In this document: positions 35,557 through 47,619 of the stretch, in pieces
Layout of the letters: every line of letters begins with the position of its first letter
How positions within the stretch are numbered: the stretch's first letter is position 1
Source of the DNA: Dolomedes plantarius
Lineage: Eukaryota; Arthropoda; Arachnida; Araneae; Dolomedidae
NCBI GenBank assembly: GCA_907164885.2
Contig: OU015490.1
Coordinates: forward strand, 17,679,440 to 17,743,439
DNA length: 64,000 bases
Reading direction: 5' to 3'
Notes under the pieces: model-generated
Seen by the model: only the letters and a program-made list of their open reading frames with translations
Databases searched by the model: none
Told to the model about the DNA's origin: nothing
Position numbers and translations under genes: made by a program

Positions 35557-37156
35557 AGTCGAACCCACTTAATGGAATATCGGTTAAAAGAATATCCCGT
35601 TTAATGTGATAAATTTTCAATGTACCAAACCATAGTAATTTGTGTCTGTGTTAAATTTCCTGGTTAATGGAATATCATGTTTTGAAGCTATAACGCTTAA
35701 AGGAATAATTTTTGGCCAAGACGATATCGATCTTTTTCTATTTCCCGCACTTCTTTATTGGAATTTTTTCCTGTAAAGTACAATAATGAATGTGCAGCAA
35801 CTGAATGTCTTTCAAAGCAATTTTGTCACTTCGCAGAATGTGTGCAATCGTGTGTATCTATAACTGTGACGAAACAGCACTTTATTATAGAGCAATGCCT
35901 GATGGGACTTTGTACTTAAAAGGCGAAAAAGTTGTTGGAGGAAAAATCCCGCAAAACAGGCTGACAGTTTTATGCTGTAGAAATGCTGACGGCAGTCATA
36001 AAATGCCTCTTTTTGTAATCAGGAAATTCATGATGTTTTAGAGGTGTAAAATCTCTTCTAGTTAAATACAAAGCGAATTCAAAGGCTTGGATGACTGCTA
36101 ATTTCTTTCAAAACTAGTTAGTGTCATTTGACAATGAGATGAATAAAATGAAAAGAAAAGCTATCCTTTTTATCGATAATTGTCAAGCCCATAAAGTCGA
36201 CGGAAGACTAGAAAATGTAGCACTTTATTTTTTGCCTCTGAATACTACTCCTATTTTACAGCCAATGGACCAGGGAATTATATCACTTTTTAAGAGGAAT
36301 TATAGGAAAGAAGTCGTGAAAAAGATCATAGCCTGCATAGATGATACTAACGATTTTCTATCAACGGTTCAACTAGTAAAATTATTAGAAATATTTCAAT
36401 TCTTACAGCTGTTCATATTATGAACAAATCATGGAATAATATTTCCTCTGTAGCAATAAAAAATTGTTTCATAAAATGTAAATTATCAACAGACGTAACA
36501 AATGATGAATTATATGATGAATCAATAACAAACGCATATGATTTACCACCAGAAGGAATGACAGAAGATTTTTTCCAATTTTGTAAACTTCGACAATGAC
36601 TTGGAAGAATGAGGTGAAACTTCAGACCCTCAACTTGATCAAAGCGAAGTCGATGAAAATGAGTACCGTTAAAAAGGTTCCTTCACATGTTGAAATTAAT
36701 AACGCTTGTGATATTATAAGACGTTTCTTAGAAACGAAGCCAAATGCAGACTTTCATTTATTTTATAAATTAGAAAACCAAATAACAGATTTTCTGCATT
36801 TACAGAACAGTAATCAGTCTAAAATATCCAACTTCTTTAGCAACAAATAAGTAACATTGTAATTATTTTCCAAAAATTAAGGGAAATATGTATATTCTAC
36901 AATAAAATTAGCTCATTTTTCCTCAAAATCCTAAATTTTAATGTGTTTAAAGTGTTTCTTACTTTTAATTAATAGATTGTTTGTTAATTATAATAGTTTA
37001 AATATGCCAATGGTTTAGATAATTTTTAATGCTTTCTTGATTTAACACTAACTTGAAACATTGTGGGCGTTTCAATGTGATCCCGGATAATGGAATATCC
37101 CGCTTATTAGAGTAATTTTTCGTGGCAAAATGGCTATTCCATTAAGCGGGCTCGTA
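35557..37156 (+). mobile_element. Tigger-like element, 1.6 kb, internally deleted
   Basis: The ends AGTCGAACCCACTTAATGG (left) and, reversed, CGAGCCCGCTTAATGG (right) match, and both lie in TA-rich flanks. The sub-end words GGAATATC and AATGGAATATCCCG repeat inside both ends. The interior has a plus-strand transposase relic lacking the N-terminal DNA-binding domains. The outermost 2-4 bases are uncertain. Confidence 0.88.
35850..36850 (+). pseudogene. Tigger transposase relic with intact DDD residues
   Basis: Pieces in order: IYNCDETALYYRAMPDGTLY (first Asp in CDET), QNRLTVLCCRNADGSHKMPL, then after a frame change AILFIDNCQAHKVDGRLENV (second Asp) and NTTPILQPMDQGIISLFKRN (third Asp), with 30 residues between the last two Asp. 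Downstream come SWNNISSVAIKNCFIKCKLS, an acidic stretch with stops, and a last frame (36596-36850) ending LQNSNQSKISNFFSNK. The QSKISNFF at 36815-36838 fits the PIP-box consensus. No HTH/CENP-B domain is found upstream of 35850. Several stops and frame changes make it inactive. Confidence 0.88.
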
Positions 37157-37204
37157 TGTATATATATATATATATATATAAACACACATGTGTGTGTGCG
37201 AGAG
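37157..37204. repeat. TA and CA/TG microsatellite
   Basis: A short TA tract is followed by ACACACATGTGTGTGTG, a small palindrome. Confidence 0.9.
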
Positions 37205-37389
37205 TGACTACTAAAACAACACAAAACAAAATATATATAATCATCACCGTCTCATACAACTACTATCAAGATTATAAGCATTAAGGCTAATAATTTTATT
37301 TGTTGTATTCAATGCATTACCTTGCTGAAAACAGTTTCATTTAAAGAAAAAAAAATTTGACATCTTTTCCTGTTTAACAAAAAGTAGTA

Positions 37390-38700
37390 AATTATTAAGT
37401 TTATGTAATTTAAGTGACTGCTATCTGTTAAGTCTGACTTCTATCAAAGGAACAAAGAGCACACAAAACATCTATCAATTATTTCCATATCATAAAAGCA
37501 AGATTATAATTTTTCAAGTTCTTAATCAAGTAAAGATTATTCATAGCTGTCAATTAAGCAAAAGACTGCTTTTCGTCATCTATCAGCCAAGATTATTTTT
37601 AGTCATCTATAGACACTATGACTATTTTTAATTGTGTCTTATGCCTCAGTCAGCTTCTTTAGTCGTCTATCAAGACAAAGATCAATTTGTAATCTATTAG
37701 GCAATATTATTCCTCAATCAAGCCTAAAATAAATTTAATTGGTCTGATGTGCATAAGGTTATTTTTTGTCATTTCTAGAGCCTTAAACAGCTTCTTTAGT
37801 CATCTATCTAAATAACATTTTTAGCCATCTGTCATGCCAGAGTATTCTTAACTGTCAATCAGATAAATTATTTTTAGTCATCTATGAAGTAATTTTTAGT
37901 AGTCTTAGGCAGTTTCCTTAGTCGTCTATCAAGTCTAAGATTATTTTTAGCTCTCTTAATCCTTAGACAGCTTCTTTAGTCATCTATCATGGGAAGATTT
38001 TTATAGTGGTATATAAGGCAAGATTAGGTAAGCCATCAACCATGCCTAAAATGATTTAATAATCTACCTAGCTTACAGCTATTTTTTTCCTGTTTCAAGC
38101 CTTAATCAGCTTATTTAATCAGCTACCTATGCAAGATTATTCTGACATCTTTTGAACCTAAATTACATAACCATCTATAAAGTCTAAGGTCTTTTTTAAG
38201 CTGTCTATCGAGTGTAAGGTTATTTTTAAGCTGTTGAACAAATATCAGTCACCAATAAAGTCTAAACATTTTTTAATTGTTTATCGAGACTAAGGTTTTT
38301 ATTTTTTTTAAGTTTATCACTGTCATCTATCAAGCATAAGATTTATTTTTAGTCACCTCGAGCCTTATAGAGCATCTTTAGACATAAATCAAGGTAGTAT
38401 GTTGAGCCGTTTGTAAGTATGTCTTAGTCATATGTAGAGCCGCAGGTTATTTTTACTTTATCTATTGAACAAATATTATCAGGAGTTTATTAAGTAAAAA
38501 TTTGGTTATATAACACACAAAACCACAGCCAGTTGTCTGTTGAACAAAGATTACTCTTAATCACTGATTAAGCAATGGTCACTCTTTGTCGCCTATGAAG
38601 ACAATCATTCTCTTTAAGCTGATTATCAAACAAGGTAATACAGACAGCTGCCCATCAAGAAAAGATTTCAGAAAATAAGTTACTGAACAAGTTTACAGCT
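37390..38700. repeat. Degenerate minisatellite with TTTTTAGTCATCTATC motif
   Basis: Variants of TTTTTAGTCATCTATCAAGC followed by CTAAGATTA recur many times (for example near 37597, 37655, 37794, 37873, 37917, 37974, 38166, 38197, 38316) at irregular 35-120 bp spacing, with intervening AGCTTCTTTAGTC words. An outlier TTTAGTCGTCTATCC lies at 39356. Frames are full of stops. This is an old, eroded tandem repeat. Confidence 0.8.
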
Positions 38701-40255
38701 AATGATGTATCCCACGAAATTAATCAAATTTTAGATCATCATGAAAAGCAAAAGAAGCTTTGGAACATCATCTTTTTTTTCTCTCAAATTTTTCTTTCAA
38801 TGTTTAAAGTTAAACTAATTCATGAAATGCTAGCTAACACTAAACAATAACGGGATATTTTATCACAAAGATTTATGTATAACACAATATATGAATGCAT
38901 GAACTTGCAACAATCATTTAAAGCAAATTATGTATTTTTCACATCATAGCAAACACTCGATTCAGCACTTGTTAAGGTAAACCAAAAATTAGAGGGCAGA
39001 AAAGGAAGATTTAAAAGCAATATATTCACAAGTTTTAAAAAAATGTTATTTGAAGTTGCTAGTTAGCTTGACTGTAAAAGAAGATTTTAAGTGAAGTATT
39101 TTTTTATATATATAATCTAAGTAGCTGAATAAAAAGCAAAAATATTTTTTTTTTAATTTAAAGAGCTCTGATTCATATTTAAAAATTTTGAATACTTGAA
39201 AAGGATACAGGTGACTAAGAGTAAAAGATCTTCCAGTAGCAACAAAATATAGATTAGATAGATAGGTATGTATATATTAGACATGAAAACACACCTGAGA
39301 GAACCACAAATCTTCCACAAAATATCAAATAAAGATTAAATAAAGCATCTGCCTTTAGTCGTCTATCCAGAATCCTCCATGATCCAGAATCCTCCTTTTG
39401 TGCATTTTATTCCTCCTTTCAAACTCCTGAATACAAATATAACAAAATAAAGTCATGCTCTCTTTCACTCATAAAAATAAGCCTTACTGTAATTTTAACA
39501 ATATGTCTAATATAATTAATTATTAACAATATGGTTTTCAGCGACTCCAAGAATATATAATTTAAAAAGCACAGATATAAATATTTTTCAAACACAGTAA
39601 AAATTAATAACTAACTACCTATGAAAGCAGTGGGTGCTAAACTATTTGTTCTTCAGAAGGAATTGCTCTTAAAGTTTAAAACATGGTATAATCAAGGATT
39701 AAATTTGATCTAATTTTAAAATTTTCCTAAATTCTAATTTGAAAAGTAGCTTCTTTTTACCACTAAATACTTTTAGCAGAAAAGCCCTGAGGTAATATAA
39801 GGCACAGACATTTTTAGGTCAAAAGCATAAAAGATAAGAATTTCTTTTAAGTTTTTCTTGACTTTATAACTGAAGTGGGAGTTATACATGATAAAACATA
39901 CCTATTAGTTTCCTATTAATGAATCTAAACTACTTTGTGCTAAATATCTGTACTTAAAACTTGCTAGAATAAATATCGAAATATCTTTATAAGCTATAAT
40001 TTAAAAAATATATCCCATTACGCAGCAAAGTTGAAAAGTTACATAAATACTAAACTCTTAAACAACTGCTTAAAAAACTGAGAGGAAAAGAGAGTATGGG
40101 AAGCAACAGCATAAAACAGAGCTGAATCATTGCATGTACTCTGAGTTTTTCCCCCCTGGAGTTTCATCAGAGAAACATGACTAATGCAACTGCATCTATA
40201 TTACTAAGAAAGAAAGGTTAGAGAAATAGATATCCAATCCAGGTAGGAATCAACT

Positions 40256-40291
<36 letters not shown>

Positions 40292-40892
40292 AGTTGTTAA
40301 GCCCTATGTGTGTGTGTGTGTGTGTGTATGTATATATATAAACATTTATTTAAAACTGCAATATTAACCGGATTAAGGTAGAAAACCTTTTCACTTACGG
40401 ATTGGAAGCAAAATTCTAGGGTAAAAATGAATTCTAATAGCAAATAGGGCGAGTAACTTTTTAGAGAAGTTTCAATTTTAATACTTTAAATAACAATGGG
40501 GGAAAATTCAGAGGACAGGAGAAAAACTATGCAATAATATAAAATGATAAATAAGAATATATTAATTTGCAATAAAAAATATGCTATTTACGAATACTAC
40601 TTTTAAAATATGACTAAATATAAAAATTTCTTTACTGATTATATAAATGACATATCTTAAAAAAAGTCTAACTCAAATTATCACAGAATTAAAAAATAAA
40701 TCACAGGTATATATATATATATATATATATATGAGCATACACCACACTGTCTTTTACACAAATCCTTTCACCAGTTCAAACAAACACAAGAAAAACTGAA
40801 AGTACACATTAAAAAATGCATATGTGCATAATCAAGAATAATTGATAATCTTCCATGCATAATATGCAGTCTTTTAATGTATACTTCCCTTT
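38701..40892. other. No gene recognised; TA palindrome
   Basis: AT-rich sequence with microsatellites at 40259-40288 (TA), 40305-40328 (TG) and 40709-40731 (TA). The first is the core of a perfect 46 bp palindrome (40251-40296) with CAACTGGA / TCCAGTTG shoulders. Confidence 0.6.
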
Positions 40893-41284
40893 TAGCGGAT
40901 TATATATCTGTATAACGGAGGTAAAGGACACCAAGTCCATTTCTTAAAAGTAGATTGTTTTAACTTTATTCCTTCATTTTTTAGCACTATTTTCAGTAGA
41001 GAAAAGCTGGTATGCAAATGTTTATACAGAAGAGACCTTGCCCATTGAAAATGGCACCATGTCCTATCATTGTGTCGAGATAAAAAGCAGTAAGTGGATT
41101 TCTTTAAGCTCTCCTGTGAAATTCAAATATTGTGACATAGTGCTCAATACCTCCGAGGTACAGATATATAAAAAAAAAATTGAGTCATATGAGTCCATCT
41201 TAAGTCCATTAAATTCATAAAATTTCTCCTCCAGCTATCAAATGGTATATTGAATTACGAGGTTCTTAACTGAAATATAGCTGT
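40893..41284. mobile_element. Possible degraded Tigger-like MITE
   Basis: A left word TATATCTGTATAACGGAGGT (40904) and, on the other strand near 41150-41170, TATATCTGTACCTCGGAGGT are inverted copies. The right end reversed reads CAGCTATATTTCAGTTAAG, resembling Tigger ends. A matching word CAGCCAAATCTCAATTAAG occurs at 42300, outward-facing. The borders are not certain. Confidence 0.3.
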
Positions 41285-41784
41285 CTCTGAAGTTAATATT
41301 AAAAAAATTACAGCAAGATTTTTTTTCAATTTCTAATAACACTTTAAGAATTTTTTTTTTTTATTAGGAAACAAAATGAATCACAGAATAAAAACTGAAG
41401 GTTTCAAAATATAATGAAAATGTGTTCACTACTGAATAATAAATGCATCTCTTTGATACATGAAAACTGTTAGAATGAGTTAAAGCAAATTAGTTCAGAA
41501 AAATTATGTTTTATAAGACTAATTTGCTTTTCCCTCCACAAAATGTATGAAATTAGTTGTTAATATCATGATATAAAAAGTCATCTGTTCTTAAAATTAG
41601 TTATCTAATTTGTGTTGCCTTTAAAAGAAAACAAAATAGTTTCATAAGTAGTCTTATTTTCCTGGCATTACTTTCTCATGCATATTGCATATGCAAATTC
41701 GTCAGCTGCTTCACTATGATGCAACTGCCAATCATGTTAATGTATTACTGGCTCATGTGCATCTAGGCTAAGACTGATGTACAT

Positions 41785-42215
41785 GAACCATTCACAAGCT
41801 AAAATGGTTTTACTTTTTGAAATGTGAGAGTCAAAGCACTTGATGGATTCCTGACTTTTGACATTCATAATAAATTTCCCAAATAATAAGGATGAACACC
41901 ACTCCATGACAAAAAAAAATTTTGCCTTCGAATCATGTCATATTTCGGAAGCCAATCCAGTAAAGTTCTTACTCTAATGTAAATCGTTGCAATAATGCCA
42001 TTCAAATGCAGAAGCAAGTACTTGATGATAACGGTACATTGTTTAGTGTTGTTTCATCCCAAAAAGGTAAAATAAATGAGTCAATGATAGTCTAACTGCT
42101 GCAGAAGTCAGTACTCGTGAATGATTAAAAAATTATTTCAATTTTTTTTTCCATAGTAAAAAAATAATTAAGACTGAATTGGATGTTATTTTTTTTTACT
42201 CATAAAACAGTTGAA
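41785..42215. repeat. Unclassified dispersed repeat, copy B
   Basis: It is colinear with copy A (26385-26870) across about 430 bp, in the same orientation, with several indels. The best-kept parts are TAAATTTCCCAAATAATAAG, CGTTGCAATAATGCCATT and GTACTCGTGAATGATTAAA. In copy A the A+T-rich tail also has ATTTCAATTTTTTTTTCTGT. Confidence 0.85.
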
Positions 42216-42851
42216 ACACAGTTTGGACATGTTTTAGAAAATTGAAATTAGTGGAAATATTTCAGTAAACAAACAGACTAAATATTAAACTTTAGATATG
42301 CAGCCAAATCTCAATTAAGAACCTCAGAAAATAGAAATACAGCTACAATATCATCCAAAAACTACTTTCATAGAAAATTTTAATGGAGGTAAATGTGTTA
42401 CACAAAGTTAGTTTAAATATAACAGAAAAACTTATATGTAGATTATAATTCCATGCATGATTTTTGATACTTAAGTAAATGCTTCATAGTAGGACGAAAC
42501 CAAACAACTGTAAGAGATGAAAAAAACATAAATTAGAACTCCAAAGCCAAAAAAAAATAAAAATAAATAAAATAAACATTAATTATAGTTATTTAATAGC
42601 CCATCCAGCTCTTCAGAAGGTAGCATGACTCATGTCAGAGTGTAAAAGATTTATAAATGAGGAAAATCCTAAAATTTGTTGAGTTTCTCAAAAAAAATTG
42701 ACATACCTTCTATTACAATAAAATTACTGAGATAACACAGGATAACATTTAGAAAAAATGAAAATTTCAGCACTTTTCTATGAAATCATAATAAGAACAC
42801 AAAACCTTTCTAATACATCTAAATATACTTACTTAACTATTCTCACTTGTT
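42216..42851. other. No gene recognised
   Basis: AT-rich, with a possible outward-facing Tigger end at 42301. Confidence 0.4.
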
Positions 42852-42937
42852 AACCTGCAGCACTACAGACTATAGAAATATTAGCTTTGAAGTTGAGCCT
42901 TAAGCTAACATTTCTGTAGTCTATAGCATTGCAAGTT
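42852..42937. repeat. 36 bp-arm hairpin, transition-only mismatches
   Basis: Arms 42852-42887 and 42902-42937 differ at 7 of 36 positions, all by transitions, around a 14 bp loop. In a minus-strand transcript five of the seven would be G-U pairs, so that RNA would fold well. It resembles a decayed fold-back element or a pre-miRNA-like hairpin. Confidence 0.85.
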
Positions 42938-43042
42938 AAGGACTTACAGCACTTTAGACAACTTTAAACAGCACTGAGAATCAAGTATAACAAGAACTTT
43001 ATTTAAAGAATAATGCATCAAAACTTAAATTTTAAAGACCTA

Positions 43043-43196
43043 TGAGTGCAAAAAAATAGTACTTTTTAATAGACTTTAGTACCTATTAAAAAAAAGCCTT
43101 TATTAATTTTTACTTATCAGGAGTGCAAAAAATAGTACTTTTTGACAGCATATAGTACCTATTTTTTTTAAAAAAAACTTTTATTAATTTTTATAC
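43043..43196. repeat. ~78 bp tandem duplication
   Basis: Two copies start GAGTGCAAAAAA(A)TAGTACTTTTT at 43046 and 43122, each continuing TAGTACCTATT, an A/T run and TTTATTAATTTTTA. They are somewhat diverged. Confidence 0.85.
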
Positions 43197-44280
43197 TTAG
43201 GGCCTCATGCTAGTCTCTACTGGTGTATCACGAAAAAATTAACTTTTATTGCAGTAAGTGAAAGGGGCAATGTTTTGCAATTTTTGCTCTTACCATGAAA
43301 TCTTGACTAATTGTGCTACAGAGGTGTAACAACTCTAGGTGACTTCACTACCCTTCATATTAAAAAGCAGATAGTAACACTATTTTAATTTTGGAAGTTT
43401 TTTAAAACACTTTATCAAAACTCTGGAATAGTTCTTGCTGCTTTAGGATAGTAAGCCGCTAAAACATTAGAATATGGCCTCTTTCTAAACAAACGCAATA
43501 GTTTGGTCCACAAAGAAAAACTCTTTTTAAAAAAAATGCATAATAATTCAAGATTTTCCTTTCATTTAGCATTTCTAGTACGAACAGCAAAATCAGCATA
43601 TAAATTACCAGCATATACAGTAAGAATAAATCCTTTACTGTATTTCAAATGGGATTACTTCCTGCAAGAGTTATTCTTGTTTCTTTAGATTTATTTCCCA
43701 TATATCTTACTAGGTATTTGTTCCTTTTTTGTCTGTCATTTGCAAAGTTTTATTTATTTTTTTTTTCTAAAAGTTATACTATGCATTATAGCAACACAAA
43801 TTTTTTAAATTTTGGTACACCACTAAACACAATAAACACTCTTTCTTAATCGTATTAAGAAAATCAATAGTGTTTAATGTATTGTTTTTGTTCAATAAAA
43901 ATTTCATTAAAACTATTAAAATTATAAAATCAATATTTTAAAATTCTTTTAAAAAAATCTAGTTATATTTTTATTAGGTACATTAGGAACCTAGGGATAT
44001 AAGATTTCTAGAAGATAATAGAGAGGTCTGTTCTTTATTACATAAAAACACTTAATATGAAGAAAAATTAATCATATCATGCATACTTCACAATGTAGAT
44101 ATTACTTTAGCGAATATTTGTACTGAATTTCACACTTTGACACTATGGGATTTTTTTTTTAAAAGCATTTTAATGTAGTATAATAATTTAGTAAATAACA
44201 ATATAAGAAAATAAATGATCTACTTAATCAATTTTGCACTAACCCGATTTCTTTCTTGCTTTTATTAAGGCAAGGATGTA
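43197..44280. other. No gene recognised
   Basis: AT-rich. Two overlapping short plus frames (43503-43849) are hydrophobic by composition (Phe/Leu/Tyr from AT codons) and are not supported as genes. Confidence 0.5.
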
Positions 44281-44307
44281 CAGTAAAACCTCGGAGCCAT
44301 GGATGTA

Positions 44308-44753
44308 CAGTAAAACCTCGTTTATCCAGACAAACTGAGACCACAGGCAATCCGGACAATCAAAAATCCAGATAATATGAGTAACAAGCAAAACAAAATC
44401 CTTAACTAAGCAAACTTACCATTTATTACCTTAAAAAACTACGTTTTGTAACAAAATTACATAGTATTGTTTACAAGACATTAAAAAATATAAAAATAAC
44501 TTTTCACATCATTTCTTAATAAAGAATTGGTAAGTCTAGTAAAGCTTTCTTAAATTTAACAAAAAGCATTTTATTACCATAATTTATTGTACAATCTATG
44601 CAGAGACTGTACATTGAATCAAACTAAAAAGCGAATATTTAGCATACTTATTGGTTCTTGCTGTCATAGTAAAAAATTATTATCTAATGTGAACATTAAA
44701 TGAAAATGTCTACAAATCTGATCCAGATTATCCAGATAAACAAGGTTTTATTG
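44308..44753. mobile_element. Tigger-type MITE, 446 bp
   Basis: The left end CAGTAAAACCTCGTTTATCC and the right end reversed CAATAAAACCTTGTTTATCT match, with TA on both sides. Inside are CAATCCGGACAATC and CCAGATAAT words. Directly upstream (44281-44307) a 27 bp tandem copy of the first 14 end bases (CAGTAAAACCTCGG) plus flank is present, a small duplication of the insertion border. Confidence 0.9.
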
Positions 44754-45132
44754 TATTTTAAGAAATAATTGTATTCTGAAAATCTTTATAACCCCTGGTT
44801 TTATTAACATAAAATTAAACCAGGGATTAACAATCACGGGTAACTATCAGTCAACTATTTGATCTTGAGCCACTAAATATAAAAACGTTAACTAAAGAAT
44901 GACATTCATATTTTATTGAAAAATAAAGCACTTACAGAAACAGAAACTATGCCTCACTTACCTTACTAGTTACAAAAATAAAAGATGACACCAACATACA
45001 GAAATGTCAGATAGTACTCCCTGGACCCAGCAACTAAAAAGAAAAGTAACAAGAAAAAAATCAAAACTTTAATTTTTTTTATGTATATATATAATTGCAT
45101 GTAAGTAAACAGACAAACATTTACATCCAGGG
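44754..45132. other. No gene recognised; one exon-like block
   Basis: On the minus strand 44962-45033 (72 nt) lies between TTACTTTTCTTTTTAG and AAG|GTAAGTGAGG, strong splice-like sites. The best frame (AGSREYYLTFLYVGVIFYFC) hits stops before the donor, so it would be a stop-bearing exon if real. Confidence 0.25.
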
Positions 45133-45403
45133 TTCGTACTCACATTTCAAAATGAAAAGTTCTTAATGACTTTCTAAGGACTTGCGAAAGCATTTCTAAG
45201 CACCTCAAAGGTGATTTAGAATGTGCTTTATTTCGTAAAGATTGGGCTTTTAGGAGTACTTCAGTTTTAGGATTCTATACAACCTTATCTAAAATTCCAT
45301 ATAAATACCAATTTTCCCTTCCTTATAGATGAAATGTAATTCAAAAGCAAAAATAAATCTCCTATTCACTAAAAAAATGTTAGCTTCAGACTTAAATTCA
45401 ACT
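45133..45403. repeat. TTAAGGAC-rich dispersed repeat, copy 2 (left part)
   Basis: It starts CAGGGTTCGTACTCAC and aligns with the copy at 31563. It is interrupted or ended near the hAT insertion at 45412. A right-end-like fragment with AGACTTTTACAGACC and CATATGAACCC lies far away at 49440-49478. Confidence 0.55.
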
Positions 45404-45411
45404 CTTTAATA

Positions 45412-46406
45412 CGGGGGTCGGCAACGTGGTGCCTGCGAAGCAATTTTAAAGTGCCCATGGTTCAAATATCTAAAAATTTTAGATATTTGAACAATAAACC
45501 CTCATAGTTATGATGAATAATTTTAGTAAAAATAATTAAAATTCATAAAACCATAAAAATCAAAAACTGACCAGCCTGATCTCCCGACAGCATTGCTCTT
45601 CCCTTATTTCTGTGATAAGTACGATAAATGCATTTAAAGTTAAATTGGCACTCTGGAAATCATATATGGAGAAAGATAATTTATCACATTTCCCAAATTT
45701 AAGAATGGTGATAGAAAATTATTGCGATGGAAATGCTATAACCTATCAGTTTGCCAAACATTTCGATTCCTTATTGGAAGAATTTAAGACCAGATTTGAA
45801 GAATTCTACGAATTGGAGGCATTCTTGGCATTTTTTATTAATCCTTTCTGTCACACAGAGGACGATGTGACTCATAACATTGCACCATTTTTTGATATTT
45901 CCAATAAGGAGGACTTAGAATTTGAAATTATAAATATAAGAAATAACATTGAATTAAAATCAAAACATAACGAAGAAAAATTCTGGAATTTAGTGAATGA
46001 ATAGCTTCCTATTGTTGAGAAAATGTGCTCTGAAATTGAATTCGCTTTGTGCATCGACATATGCTTGTGAATCTTTGTTTTCCAATAAGAAATACTTAAG
46101 ATCAAAGTACCGATCAAGCCTGAGTGACCCTCATTTGGACCAATGCCTGAGAACAGGGAATTCAACTTATGTTCCACATTACAACAAGTTGGCCGCAGAT
46201 TTGCAATGTCCAATGTCACATTAATTACCAATTTTGAGATTGCTTTCTTTAAATTAAAAATTGAATTTATGTATAAAAAATGTATGTCACATTAATATTT
46301 TCATGTTTAAATATTAACACCCCTCCCCCTCTAAATCCAGAGGTGCCCACCGAACTTTCGCATTTCTGAAATAAGCCCTCTTAGTAATAAAGGTTGTCGA
46401 CCCTTG
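45412..46406 (+). mobile_element. hAT element, 995 bp, internally deleted
   Basis: TIRs CGGGGGTCGGCAAC and (reversed) CAAGGGTCGACAAC bound it and a perfect 8 bp duplication CTTTAATA stands at 45404-45411 and 46407-46414. The interior keeps the C-terminal part of a transposase gene on the plus strand, and GTGCCC/GGGCAC blocks lie just inside the ends, as in Charlie-type hATs. Confidence 0.93.
45612..46224 (+). pseudogene. hAT transposase C-terminal relic (GTF2IRD2/EPM2AIP1-like)
   Basis: The first frame reads FKVKLALWKSYMEKDNLSHF, then LLEEFKTRFEEFYELEAFLA and INPFCHTEDDV, the usual order (linker, then RFEDF..FINPF) of this hAT class. It stops at 46004, and a shifted frame gives the dimerisation motif STYACESLFSNKKYLRSKYR, SSLSDPHLDQCLR and a terminal SH. 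The N-terminal zinc finger and catalytic Asp region are deleted. Similar C-terminal motifs occur in vertebrate domesticated relatives, which supports the class assignment. Inactive. Confidence 0.88.
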
Positions 46407-46414
46407 CTTTAATA

Positions 46415-47134
46415 ATTACATTACACTTCCACTTCAGAAAAATACTTTATTAAATGTACATTAATATAACCACACTTTCAATAGTACATCCATGTTTCTG
46501 AAAGCGAAAATAGCTTTTATGTATTTTCTGGCCCATTACTTAATGAAGCCATGAGCTGCCACTGCTTGTAACTACTCATTTTTTAAATTTTTTTTAACTG
46601 TGGAGATGCGTATGTTGCAGACTCAATTAGTTTCTCATTTATTCTCTCCAAACCACAGAACTTTCAATTCAATTTATAGGAGAGAGATACAATACCTCCA
46701 AACCTCCAATTTTAATCAGTGTGCACCAAGAGAAACAATGACAGTTAATGATTAAGCTGCAAAATTATTAAAATATAGGAATGTTATATACTGGAAAATA
46801 TACTTTAAATATAAATAAGGTAATTTACATTTATCTTACCTTAATGCCAATCCAAGGATTTTTTTCATTGAATACAGATACTTATTGATTCAGCACAAAT
46901 AGCACATACCAATAGGAATCTAGCAGAATTATATTAAAAATATGCTTTAAAAAACCATTACATAAGATAAAGGAAAAATAAATACAAAAATTTCATTTAT
47001 GAGTTATTAAGTAAAAATATGTCAAGATCAGTTTATAGAATATTGTAAGCCACTTGATAGCTTTTCACCCTTTAACCCAACAGAGGTAACACAAAGGTGG
47101 AGGGAGGTTTGAAGTGACCAGGCATTCCCTGACA
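46415..47134. other. No gene recognised; one exon-like block
   Basis: AT-rich. On the minus strand 46840-46880 is open (YLYSMKKILGLAL) between GTGCTGAATCAATAAG and AAG|GTAAGA. The acceptor lacks a good pyrimidine tract. Confidence 0.25.
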
Positions 47135-47142
47135 CCTTAGAA

Positions 47143-47611
47143 CAGGGGTTGTCAACTTTCTAATATCTACTGCCCACTTTTCCATATTTGTTGATGGCAA
47201 ACATTTCCTTACTGTCCACCAGTACCACAGTAACTTAATTGAGTACAAATGTGATGGAATTTTTAGAGTGGAGGGTTTTATTAAATAATACTACTTAAAT
47301 TTACCTTTCTATTTATACTTTATGTATGTTGATACATGATAGCTACGGGTGGCTACAGGGTTCATTCATTGCTCCCTCGCCTACGATTATACTTCGAGAA
47401 GTGTCCGATGAATTATCATCTATATTCAAAGTTTAGAGATCGAATTCAAAAGTGAATTGTAAAAGCACAGTCTAACATCACAAAGTTGTTAGCAGAGTAA
47501 TTGAAATATGGAGAAAAAAAATTTGTAACAAAGGACAAAAATCCCCATTGCCCACCATGAAAATTTGAACTGCAAACTAGAAAACAGTACAGACCAGGTT
47601 GACGACCACTG
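47143..47611. mobile_element. hAT MITE A, 469 bp
   Basis: TIRs CAGGGGTTGTCAACTT and (reversed) CAGTGGTCGTCAACCT. The flanks CCTTAGAA (47135-47142) and CCCTAGAG (47612-47619) agree at 6 of 8 positions. TGCCCAC words lie inside both ends. Non-coding. Confidence 0.85.
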
Positions 47612-47619
47612 CCCTAGAG

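Noticed and set aside
37390..38700. Coding repeat domain
   Set aside because: The TTAGTCATCTATC motif recurs but spacing is irregular and all frames contain frequent stops.
40893..42330. One large Tigger element between 40893 and 42330
   Set aside because: The CAGCCAAATCTCAATTAAG word at 42301 points outward relative to the similar end at 41284, so the two cannot be the two ends of a single TIR element.
43503..43849. Membrane protein gene
   Set aside because: Hydrophobic residues come from AT-rich codons; no start context, domain or conservation is visible.
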